From NCBI GenBank assembly GCA_016873095.1, contig VGYC01000044.1, forward strand, positions 1-43,587: a DNA stretch of 43,587 nucleotides. Reading direction: 5' to 3'. The stretch is from Planctomycetota bacterium (GTDB taxonomy: Bacteria; Planctomycetota; Planctomycetia; Gemmatales; Gemmataceae). The translations under genes and the position numbers were made by a program. Each line of letters starts with the position of its first letter. The stretch's first letter is position 1. The notes beneath the pieces are model-generated. The model ran no database searches. It was not told the origin of the DNA and saw nothing but the letters and a program-made list of their open reading frames with translations. Positions 25,752 through 32,792 of the stretch are shown here, one piece after another.

Positions 25752-28139
25752 ATGAACGTGGCCCGGGGCGTGCTGGCAGCGTGCCTGGTTTGCTCGTTGT
25801 TGCGCGCCGCCACAGCCGGCGAAGCGTCGAAACCCATTGACCTGGGCAAACAGGCTAAGAGCATCCTCAAGGCGCATTGCCATCGCTGCCATGGTCACGA
25901 TGGCGCCAGCGAGGGTGGCTTCAACTACGTCCTCGACCTGGGCCGGCTGGTGGAACGAAAGAAAGTCGTTGCGGGCCAACCGGGAAAATCAAAGCTGCTG
26001 CGGCGCATCATCGATACGGACGATCCCATGCCGCCGGCTGAGGAGAAGAGCCGGCCGACGAAGGACGAGATCGCATTGCTGAGGAAATGGATTGAGGCCG
26101 GAGCGTCGTCGGCCGACGCGCCGACAGACAGGCCATTTCAATCTCCAAACGACGTGTTTGAAGTCATCCGCCTGGACCTGGAAGAGTCGCCGCCCCGCGA
26201 TCGCCCGTTCCTGCGCTATCTGACGTTGACCCATCTCGCCAATGCGGGGCTTTCCGACGAGGAACTGCTCAGCTTCCGCCACGGCGTCGCCAAGCTCATA
26301 AATAGCCTGTCGTGGGGCAAGCGCATCGTCGTGCCGCGCAGCATCGATGCCAGCGGCGTCATCCAGTGCATCGATCTGCGCGATTTCGACTGGAACGAGA
26401 AAACCTGGGAGGTATTGCTGGAGCGCAATCCCTATGGCGTGAGCCTGGACACGGACGCGAACCGGCGGATCGCCGAACTGACGGCTTGCAAGCTGCCATA
26501 TGTTCGCGGCGACTGGTTCGTGGCGTCGGCGTCACGGCCGCCGCTCTATCACGACATCCTGCAACTGCCCAGGAGCGAGCGTGAGCTGGAGCGACTGCTG
26601 CGCGTGGACACGCTCGAGAACCTGCGCCAGGAACGCGCGGTCCGGGCGGGCTTCAACGGGTCCGGCGTGTCCCGCAACAATCGGCTCATCGAGCGCCATG
26701 AATCCGGCGCCACCGTCTACTGGAAGAGCTACGACTTCTCCGGCAACAGCGGCCGCAAGAATCTCTTCGCCCATCCGCTTGGCCCCGGCCGCCGGGACGA
26801 GCACTTCCTGCACGATGGCGGCGAGATCATTTTCTCGTTGCCCAACGGGCTGCAGGCCTACTTTCTCGCGGACGGCGAGGGCCGGCGCATTGACAAGGGG
26901 CCGACGGCCATCGTCAGCGATCCGCGCCGGCCGGACCGCGCCGTCGAGAACGGCCTGTCGTGCATGTCCTGCCATGCCCGCGGTATCATCGACAAGGCCG
27001 ACCAAGTCCGCGCCCATCTGGTGAAGAACGCCGACGCGTTCGCGGCGGGCACGCTGGAGACGGCCATGGCCCTCTATCCTGGGGAGGAAAAGATGCTGGC
27101 GCTGATGCGCGGCGACGCCAGGCGCTTTCAGGACGCGGTGAAGCGGACAGGAGCGCCGCTGACCGCCACCGAGCCGATTGCCGCACTGGCGGCACGATTT
27201 GAGGCAGAGATCGATCTGCCGCTGGCCGCAGCCGAGGTCGGCGTCAGGCCCGGCGAATTGCTGGAGGCGCTGCGAGCCCGCCCGCAGCTCGCGCAGTCGC
27301 TCGGTCCTTTGCGCGTCGCCGGCGGCACGGTCCAGCGGCAAGCCTTCGTGGACAGCTTCGGCGACCTAGTGGAGGCGCTCCGCATCGGCACGCACCTGGC
27401 GACGCGCAGCACCGCCGTGGCCCGCCTCGTCCGCAAGGGCAACGCGCTCCTGGCCAGTGACGCCGCCGAGGCGTTCAAGGCCTTCGCCGCCGCCCTGGAA
27501 CTGGATGCTGACGAGCCGCAGGCGCACGCCGGACAGGGGGAAACACATCGATTGCGCGGCGACCACGTCCGCGCGGTCGAGGCCTATTCCCGGGCCATCC
27601 GCCTCGACCCGCGTCTGCCGGTACTGTTCAACAACCGCGGCCTGGCGCTGCATGCCCAGGGCAAGGCGGAAGACGCGGTTGCCGACTTCACGGCTGCGCT
27701 CCGGCTCAATCCGCGCTTTGCGACTGCCTATCACAATCGCGGCGCCGTGGCCCTCGCTCAGGGAGAGCTGGAGAAAGCCATCGACGATTTCGACGAGGTC
27801 CTGCGTCTGCAGCCGCACTCGCCGCGGGCGCACAACGATCGCGGCTATGCTCACCTGGAGAGGAAGCAGTTCGGCAAGGCGATGGCCGACTTCAATCGCG
27901 CCATAGCGCTTGACGGCAAGCTGGCTGCCGCCTGGAACAATCGCGGACTCGGCCACCTGCGGCAAGATGAGCCGGCGCCGGCGATCCGTGACTTTTCGCG
28001 CGCCATCGAGCTCAGGCCGGATTTTGCTCACGCATATTTCAACCGCTCCGTCGCTTATTCCCGGCAAGGCGAAACGGCCCGTGCTGCCGCCGATCGCCGC
28101 CGTGCCATTCAACTCGATCCTTCGCTGGACAAGGAGTGA
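25752..28139 (+). CDS. Secreted c-type cytochrome-like protein fused to TPR repeats
   Basis: The ATG at 25752 (AGGAG upstream) gives 795 residues with a signal peptide (VARGVLAACLVCSLLRAATA). An N-terminal heme-attachment motif CHRCH lies at 43-47 in a context typical of planctomycete cytochromes (SILKAHCHRCHGHDGASEGG), with DPMPP near 92-96 offering a possible axial Met. A long middle part (about 125-390) of unknown fold precedes a second motif, CMSCH, at 394-398. Seven or so TPR units fill the C-terminus from about 560 (AVEAYSRAIRLDPRLPVLFN, AVADFTAALRLNPRFATAYH). It lies between two vWA genes on the same strand; the next gene starts 5 bases on. It probably acts in the periplasm as a redox or scaffold protein. 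Confidence 0.9.
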   Translation: MNVARGVLAACLVCSLLRAATAGEASKPIDLGKQAKSILKAHCHRCHGHDGASEGGFNYVLDLGRLVERKKVVAGQPGKSKLLRRIIDTDDPMPPAEEKSRPTKDEIALLRKWIEAGASSADAPTDRPFQSPNDVFEVIRLDLEESPPRDRPFLRYLTLTHLANAGLSDEELLSFRHGVAKLINSLSWGKRIVVPRSIDASGVIQCIDLRDFDWNEKTWEVLLERNPYGVSLDTDANRRIAELTACKLPYVRGDWFVASASRPPLYHDILQLPRSERELERLLRVDTLENLRQERAVRAGFNGSGVSRNNRLIERHESGATVYWKSYDFSGNSGRKNLFAHPLGPGRRDEHFLHDGGEIIFSLPNGLQAYFLADGEGRRIDKGPTAIVSDPRRPDRAVENGLSCMSCHARGIIDKADQVRAHLVKNADAFAAGTLETAMALYPGEEKMLALMRGDARRFQDAVKRTGAPLTATEPIAALAARFEAEIDLPLAAAEVGVRPGELLEALRARPQLAQSLGPLRVAGGTVQRQAFVDSFGDLVEALRIGTHLATRSTAVARLVRKGNALLASDAAEAFKAFAAALELDADEPQAHAGQGETHRLRGDHVRAVEAYSRAIRLDPRLPVLFNNRGLALHAQGKAEDAVADFTAALRLNPRFATAYHNRGAVALAQGELEKAIDDFDEVLRLQPHSPRAHNDRGYAHLERKQFGKAMADFNRAIALDGKLAAAWNNRGLGHLRQDEPAPAIRDFSRAIELRPDFAHAYFNRSVAYSRQGETARAAADRRRAIQLDPSLDKE

Positions 28140-28144
28140 CCGTC

Positions 28145-29506
28145 ATGCGCACGTTTTCCGTCGGCATCATCATGGTTGTCTGCGTCGCCTTCGGCATTGC
28201 AAGCGTTGGTTGCAGCAAGAAGGATAGCGCCCGCGAAGCGGGCGCCAGACGGTCGGCCCACTCCACGGACGGCGACGCGTCGCCGCACTGGAAAAACGCT
28301 GACAAGAAAGCCGCAGATGAAAAGAAAGGCGATCTTGGCACGAGAGATTCCTCAAAAATGACGGCGGCCGTGGCGGACGCCGCCAGCGGCGTCGAACGAC
28401 CGAAGCAGTCCAGGGAAAAAGACCCCGGTCTGCCTTCCGGCATCCTGACCGCTGGCAGCTTCGACGACAACCTCGATCCGAGGGTGTTTCTGTCGTTCAT
28501 CGACATGCGCGGCCAGGACCGCTACCTCGGCGACGCGCCGGGCAAGGTCCGCGGCCAGCGGCTCATGGTGATCGTCAAGGACCAGAGCGGCAAGCCGGTC
28601 AGCAATGCCCGCGTCAAGCTCGCGTCCAAGGATGCTTCGGCAGAGCTGATGACGCGCAGCGATGGTCGGGCGATCTTCGTGCTACCTTGGGACCGGCTGC
28701 CGGCCGATAAGGCGCTGACGGCGACGGTCCTGCCCCCCTGCGGCGGCATGCCGGCGACCGACACCATCCCACCAGGCAAGGAACGCTGGGAGATCGCGCT
28801 GCCAGGCGTGCAAACGCCGTTGCCCAGGGGCCTTGACCTTGCCATCATGCTTGACACGACCGGCAGCATGGGTGACGAGTTGCGACACTTGCAGGCGGAG
28901 ATTCGCGGCATCGCGACGGCGGTCCGCAAGAAGTTCCCGGAGGTCAACCAGCGTTACGCGCTCGTTCTGTATCGCGACGAGGGAGACGACTACGTGGTCC
29001 GACGCTTCGATTTCACATCATCGCTGGAGGAATTTCACGGGCGGCTGGCCAAGCAATCGGCGGGAGGCGGCGGCGACTATCCCGAGGCGGTGCATCGCGC
29101 CTTCGAGGAGGCCCAGCAACTGCGCTGGCAGGAGAGCGATACGGCCCGGGTGCTCTTCTGGGTGGCCGACGCTCCGCCGCACAGCCAGCATGTCGCTCGC
29201 GCCATGGCCGCCGCCGACAACCTCCGCAAGAACGGCGTCGTCATCTACCCCATCGCTTGCAGCGGCTACGACGACAGCACCGAGTTTCTCATGCGCTCCT
29301 GCGCCTTGCTCACTGGCGGGCAATTCCTCTTCCTGACGGATGACTCCGGCGTCGGCAATTCCCACGCCGAGCCGAAGATTCCCTACTACCAGGTCGAGCG
29401 CCTGGAAAGGCTCATCGTCCGCATGATCGCCGGCGAACTCTCCGGACGCCGCATCGATGCCGACCCGGCCGACATCATCCGGACCGTAGGCAAGAAAGTG
29501 AATTGA
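28145..29506 (+). CDS. von Willebrand factor A domain lipoprotein
   Basis: The ATG at 28145 is chosen because AAGGAG, inside the end of the previous gene, stands 8 bases before it; a GTG at 28136 overlaps the previous stop but lacks a site. Of 453 residues, the first 25 are a lipoprotein signal (CVAFGIASVGCSKKD). A charged, disordered linker follows, then a beta-rich part (RLMVIVKDQSGKPVSNARVK) resembling a carboxypeptidase-regulatory-like fold. The vWA domain starts at LDLAIMLDTTGSMGDELRHL, with LVLYRDEGDDYVVRRFDF, SAGGGGDYPEAVHRAFEEA and FWVADAPPHSQH. It is a paralogue of the vWA protein at 24426 and is probably translated together with the cytochrome/TPR gene. It should sit on a membrane facing the periplasm. 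Confidence 0.92.
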   Translation: MRTFSVGIIMVVCVAFGIASVGCSKKDSAREAGARRSAHSTDGDASPHWKNADKKAADEKKGDLGTRDSSKMTAAVADAASGVERPKQSREKDPGLPSGILTAGSFDDNLDPRVFLSFIDMRGQDRYLGDAPGKVRGQRLMVIVKDQSGKPVSNARVKLASKDASAELMTRSDGRAIFVLPWDRLPADKALTATVLPPCGGMPATDTIPPGKERWEIALPGVQTPLPRGLDLAIMLDTTGSMGDELRHLQAEIRGIATAVRKKFPEVNQRYALVLYRDEGDDYVVRRFDFTSSLEEFHGRLAKQSAGGGGDYPEAVHRAFEEAQQLRWQESDTARVLFWVADAPPHSQHVARAMAAADNLRKNGVVIYPIACSGYDDSTEFLMRSCALLTGGQFLFLTDDSGVGNSHAEPKIPYYQVERLERLIVRMIAGELSGRRIDADPADIIRTVGKKVN

Positions 29507-29509
29507 CGG

Positions 29510-29591
29510 ACAGGCGTGGTCAACCTCGCTTGGCAGTTTTGCGCACGCCACCCCCGCGCGAAACCGTCAAGCGTTATTCATTCAGGCTTGT
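29510..29591. repeat. Family C palindromic repeat, copy 2 (degenerate)
   Basis: The left arm (29510-29544) has GCGTGGTCAACCTCGCTTGG and the right arm (29557-29591) ends in GCGCGAAACCGTCAAGCG and a decayed tail. The order, loop composition and cores match the copy at 25586-25660, but the arms no longer pair perfectly. It starts 4 bases after the stop codon of the second vWA gene. Confidence 0.8.
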
Positions 29592-29676
29592 CTGGATCTT
29601 CTTGGCCGGTCGTCCGGAGCCACGGCAATTCCTTCCCAGGGAGATCAAGAATCGCAAGAAAACCTGGGAGGTTGAG

Positions 29677-30546
29677 ATGAGCCGTCTATTCCTGATCGCG
29701 GTGGTGGTGGGCATTTCCTTGACGGCGAGCGGCGTGGCCATGGCGCGTGGCGGCAGCGGCGGTCGCGGCAGTCATGGCGGGCATGGCATGCCCCATCGTG
29801 GCGGCCAGCACGCGACTCCGGCTCGCTATCATGCGCCGGCGCGTAGCCTTCACGCCCCGCGCGTCGTCAGTCGTTCGACGGCGACCCAGGCTCGGCCGCT
29901 GGCTTCCCATGTCCGCGCAGCCGCTCCCATCAGCCGCGCGGTCTCACGCACGGCACAACCGATCGCGCGTGCGGGCAAGACAGTTGCCGGCAAGCCCATC
30001 GGCCTGACCACCCGCGTCACCGCCACGTCGGCGCGGGCGCTGTCGGCCCAGTCAACCAGGACACTGCAACGGTTGGCGGCGACGGCCGGCCTGAACGCCG
30101 CCACGCGTGTTGCCATCGGCGCTGCCCTGACTGGCCGGGCCTTGACGCTACGGCAACGCATGCTGCTGATGGTTGCCGCCCGCGGCAACGGCGGCCTGTC
30201 GGCAGCCGAGCGTGGCGAACTCGCCGACGATCTCGCCGGCGACGACGAGGGCCCAGATGGCGACGCCGAGGAACCGCAAGAGACCGAGTCGCTGCTGGGT
30301 ATGGAGATACAGGATATGTCGGACGGCCCGGCTCTGCGTCAGGGCATGAAGGTGGGCGACATCATCCTGGCCATCGACGGCGCCGCCACGCCGGACTTCG
30401 ATTCGCTTCGGGCCGCCCTCGAAGCCGCAGGCCCGCAAGCGGATGTAATCTTCATCAACGTGGACAACGGGCAGACCGAACGCGTCATGCTGCCCGTCGA
30501 GGACACCCGCATTGGCGCCACCGTCGAGCAGGTGCAAGTCAATTAG
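29677..30546 (+). CDS. Secreted protein with basic low-complexity region and PDZ-like domain
   Basis: The ATG at 29677 follows GGGAGG and gives 289 residues with a signal peptide (SRLFLIAVVVGISLTASGVAMA). Residues about 25-150 are Arg/His/Ala/Gly-rich (GGSGGRGSHGGHGMPHRG), with no predicted fold. A short helical part (LTLRQRMLLMVAARGNG) and an acidic stretch (DDLAGDDEGPDGDAEE) follow. The last 85 or so residues look like a PDZ domain, with LGMEIQDMSDGPALRQGMKV, GDIILAIDGAATPDFDSL and a closing strand. PDZ domains bind C-terminal peptides. It is the last plus-strand gene of the vWA/cytochrome group, and separation by the family C repeat suggests possible separate control. Confidence 0.8.
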   Translation: MSRLFLIAVVVGISLTASGVAMARGGSGGRGSHGGHGMPHRGGQHATPARYHAPARSLHAPRVVSRSTATQARPLASHVRAAAPISRAVSRTAQPIARAGKTVAGKPIGLTTRVTATSARALSAQSTRTLQRLAATAGLNAATRVAIGAALTGRALTLRQRMLLMVAARGNGGLSAAERGELADDLAGDDEGPDGDAEEPQETESLLGMEIQDMSDGPALRQGMKVGDIILAIDGAATPDFDSLRAALEAAGPQADVIFINVDNGQTERVMLPVEDTRIGATVEQVQVN

Positions 30547-30696
30547 CGAACCCAGCCTGGAGAAGACCTGAGACTGAGTATCATTATTAAGTCCATATAT
30601 TTCAATATGTTATGTAAACGGCGCCTCTTGTTTTCGGCGGAGCTATTCTCTATGATGCTGAAAGAAGGCTTCACCGAATGTTCCAGGAGGATTGTT

Positions 30697-31173
30697 ATGC
30701 AGGGCAACACAGAAATCATCGAGGGGCTCAACCGAGCCCTCACCATCGAACTGACTGCGATCAACCAGTATTTCTGCCAGGCCAAGATGTGCAAGAACTG
30801 GGGATACATGAAACTGGCCGACAAGCACTACCACGAGTCGCTTGGAGAGATGAAGCACGCGGAGAAGCTGATCGACCGCATTCTGTTCCTGGAGGGAGTC
30901 CCGGAGATTGCCCGCTACGATGTGATTCGCGTCGGCACGGACATCAAGGAGCAGTTTCAGAACGACCTCGCCCTGGAGATGAATGGCGTTCGCTACTACA
31001 ACACGCTCATTGACCTGTGCATCAAGGTCAAGGACAATGGCACGCGCGAGTTGATCGATCCGATCCTCGCCGAATCCGAGGAACACGTCGATTGGCTGGA
31101 AACGCAGATCGGACTCATCGAAGCCATCGGCTTGCAGAACTACTTGTCGGAGCAGATGGGCGAGCAGAAATAG
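30697..31173 (+). CDS. bfr: Bacterioferritin with a variant ferroxidase site
   Basis: This iron-storage protein forms a 24-mer shell and binds heme between subunits. The ATG at 30697 has AGGAGG 7 bases upstream and gives 158 residues, the same as E. coli Bfr. Glu18, Glu51, Met52 (heme ligand in GEMKHAEK), His54, Glu94 and His130 align by position, as do Tyr25, Trp35 and Tyr45. The expected Glu127 of the ferroxidase centre is Ser127 here (LAESEEHVDWLE), with Glu126 and Glu128 beside it. Iron oxidation may therefore use a shifted ligand. The upstream 150 bases (30547-30696) are AT-rich and probably hold the promoter. Ferredoxin and ferrochelatase genes follow. Confidence 0.95.
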   Translation: MQGNTEIIEGLNRALTIELTAINQYFCQAKMCKNWGYMKLADKHYHESLGEMKHAEKLIDRILFLEGVPEIARYDVIRVGTDIKEQFQNDLALEMNGVRYYNTLIDLCIKVKDNGTRELIDPILAESEEHVDWLETQIGLIEAIGLQNYLSEQMGEQK

Positions 31174-31327
31174 CCCTGGGCGGCGGCCGTGTGATCTGGC
31201 CATTGACGCGAAAATTCCTAGGGATATGGTTACGGGACGAAGTACGGCTCAATCCTGGGAAGTCCCCACAAGATTGGGCCATTCTCTAACATTTCTGACC
31301 AGATTTCGGTCTGGGGGTGGGAAAAGA

Positions 31328-31636
31328 ATGACGCACACTGTCTGCGAACCCTGCAACGACTGCAAGTACACCGATTGCGTGGCAGTTTGCCCGGTCGAGT
31401 GCTTCTATCAGGACGACATGATGTTGTACATCGACCCGAATGACTGCATCGACTGCGAGGCCTGCGTGCCGGAATGCCCGGTTGAGGCGATCTTCGCGGA
31501 AGCCAACGTGCCGTCGCAGTGGACCAGCTGGACTGCGTTGAATGCCGAGAAGTCGGCCGCTATCAAGGCCTCCGGCGACGGGCATATCACCGAGAAGCAG
31601 GACGCCAAGGAAGGGCCAGGGTGCAAGAAGAAGTGA
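31328..31636 (+). CDS. fdxA: 7Fe (3Fe-4S/4Fe-4S) ferredoxin, FdxA type
   Basis: This 102-residue electron carrier starts at the ATG at 31328, with a GGGTGGG stretch upstream. The Cys pattern is CEPCNDCKYTDCVAVCPVEC followed by DCIDCEACVPECPVEAIF. That matches FdxA proteins, which hold one 3Fe-4S and one 4Fe-4S cluster; extra Cys residues lie at the N-terminus (Cys6, Cys9). The C-terminus (WTALNAEKSAAI) is the usual amphipathic tail. It lies between bacterioferritin and ferrochelatase, so it could deliver electrons for iron release from bacterioferritin, although a Bfd-type ferredoxin usually does this. The stop overlaps a possible GTG start of the next gene. Confidence 0.94.
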   Translation: MTHTVCEPCNDCKYTDCVAVCPVECFYQDDMMLYIDPNDCIDCEACVPECPVEAIFAEANVPSQWTSWTALNAEKSAAIKASGDGHITEKQDAKEGPGCKKK

Positions 31637-32655
31637 GCGAATCTCAACCAGGCCCACGAGGCGACGCCCAGTCGGGCCACCCTCGTGGGCTTGGCGTTCT
31701 CCTTATTCAGCTGGGCACGCCTGATGCCCCCACGCCTCAAGCACTGCGCCCCTATCTCAAGCAATTCCTGAGCGACCGCCGCGTCATCGAAGTCCCGGCC
31801 TGGAAGTGGTGGTTCATCCTCAATCTCTTCATCTTGCGACGCCGGCCAGCCGAGTCCGCCGCCAAGTACCAGCGCATCTGGGACAGCACGAGCGGTTCGC
31901 CGCTGCTGCACTGGACCAAACGGCAGACCGAGTTACTGCAAGTGCAATTCCCGCGTTTGCCCGTGCGCTTCGGCATGCAGATCGGCAATCCGGCGGTGAG
32001 CAAGGTTGTTTCCGAAATGATTGCAGCCGGCCTTGAACGGCTCATTGTCTTGCCGATGTATCCACAGTATTCCGCGACGACATGGGCATCCGCAACCGAC
32101 ACACTCTTCAAAGCTTTGATGAAAGAGCGACGAGTCCCAGCGCTGCGCGTGGTGCCGCCTTATCACGAGCACGCTGCCTATATTGACGCCATGGCGGCCG
32201 TCATTCGCGACGAGTTGGGCCGGCTTGGCTGGACTCCGGACCATTACATCCTCAGTTTCCATGGCATCCCGATAAAATACGCTCAGGCCGGCGATCCCTA
32301 TGCCACACATGTGAAGAGGACGACGGCCCTGCTCGTCGACAAGCTAGGCTGGCCGCGCGGTCAATGGACGCAGACGTTTCAATCGCTGTTCGGCCGCGAT
32401 CGCTGGTTGCGGCCCTACACCGAGGAAAGACTCATCCAGCTTGCGAGGGAGGGCAAGAAGCGCATCTTCGTCGCCATGCCTGGTTTCACGGCTGACTGCC
32501 TGGAGACGCTCGATGAGATCGGCTTCGAGGCGCGCGAGGCGTTTCAGCACGCCGGAGGCGAGGCCTTGCACGCCTGCCCATGCTTGAACGAGCACCCACG
32601 CTGGATAGACGCCATGGCGCAACTGGTAATGGAGGAAGGTCAGGGCTGGCTCTGA
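31621..32655 (+). CDS. hemH: Ferrochelatase
   Basis: This enzyme inserts Fe2+ into porphyrin in heme synthesis. The length is about 344 residues from the GTG at 31621 (AAGGA about 9 bases upstream) or 340 from the GTG at 31633, which overlaps the fdxA stop. The sequence after a non-conserved leader is typical: GLGVLLIQLGTPDAPTPQAL, LPMYPQYSATTWASATD, the catalytic His in YILSFHGIPIKYA, and MPGFTADCLETLDEIG with the conserved acidic residue. It belongs to the iron/heme group with bacterioferritin and ferredoxin. No start lies after the hairpin at 31652-31690 in the conserved frame, so that hairpin is inside the coding sequence. Confidence 0.95.
   Translation: MQEEVSESQPGPRGDAQSGHPRGLGVLLIQLGTPDAPTPQALRPYLKQFLSDRRVIEVPAWKWWFILNLFILRRRPAESAAKYQRIWDSTSGSPLLHWTKRQTELLQVQFPRLPVRFGMQIGNPAVSKVVSEMIAAGLERLIVLPMYPQYSATTWASATDTLFKALMKERRVPALRVVPPYHEHAAYIDAMAAVIRDELGRLGWTPDHYILSFHGIPIKYAQAGDPYATHVKRTTALLVDKLGWPRGQWTQTFQSLFGRDRWLRPYTEERLIQLAREGKKRIFVAMPGFTADCLETLDEIGFEAREAFQHAGGEALHACPCLNEHPRWIDAMAQLVMEEGQGWL
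31652..31690 (+). promoter_or_regulatory. 10-bp perfect hairpin in the start of hemH
   Basis: GCCCACGAGG (31652-31661) and CCTCGTGGGC (31681-31690) pair exactly around a 19-base loop, just after the possible hemH starts. The leader residues it encodes are not conserved. It could modulate translation coupling from fdxA to hemH. Its regulatory role is not shown. Confidence 0.35.
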
Positions 32656-32697
32656 TGACCTGTCAAGGCTCGAAGTTGGAGTTGCGCGCCCGTAACA

Positions 32698-32720
32698 GAG
32701 GGCGAGGCTCCTGCCGAGCC
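32698..32720. repeat. Family B repeat, single arm
   Basis: These 23 bases match the left arm of the palindrome at 20718-20742. No right arm is visible nearby. The repeat lies in the 137-base spacer between hemH and the inositol-monophosphatase gene. Confidence 0.85.
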
Positions 32721-32792
32721 ATCAAGCGACCTCAAGCGTCCAGTGACAAGCGCCGCGGCTAGCGAACGCAGAGTACGGAGTGGCAAGAACGC

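Noticed and set aside
4903-29591. A CRISPR array made of the palindromic repeats
   Set aside because: Copies are kilobases apart and have no regular spacers, and no cas gene is present.
30565-30600. A Fur box before bacterioferritin
   Set aside because: The text TATCATTATT resembles only half of the consensus, and the other half is missing.
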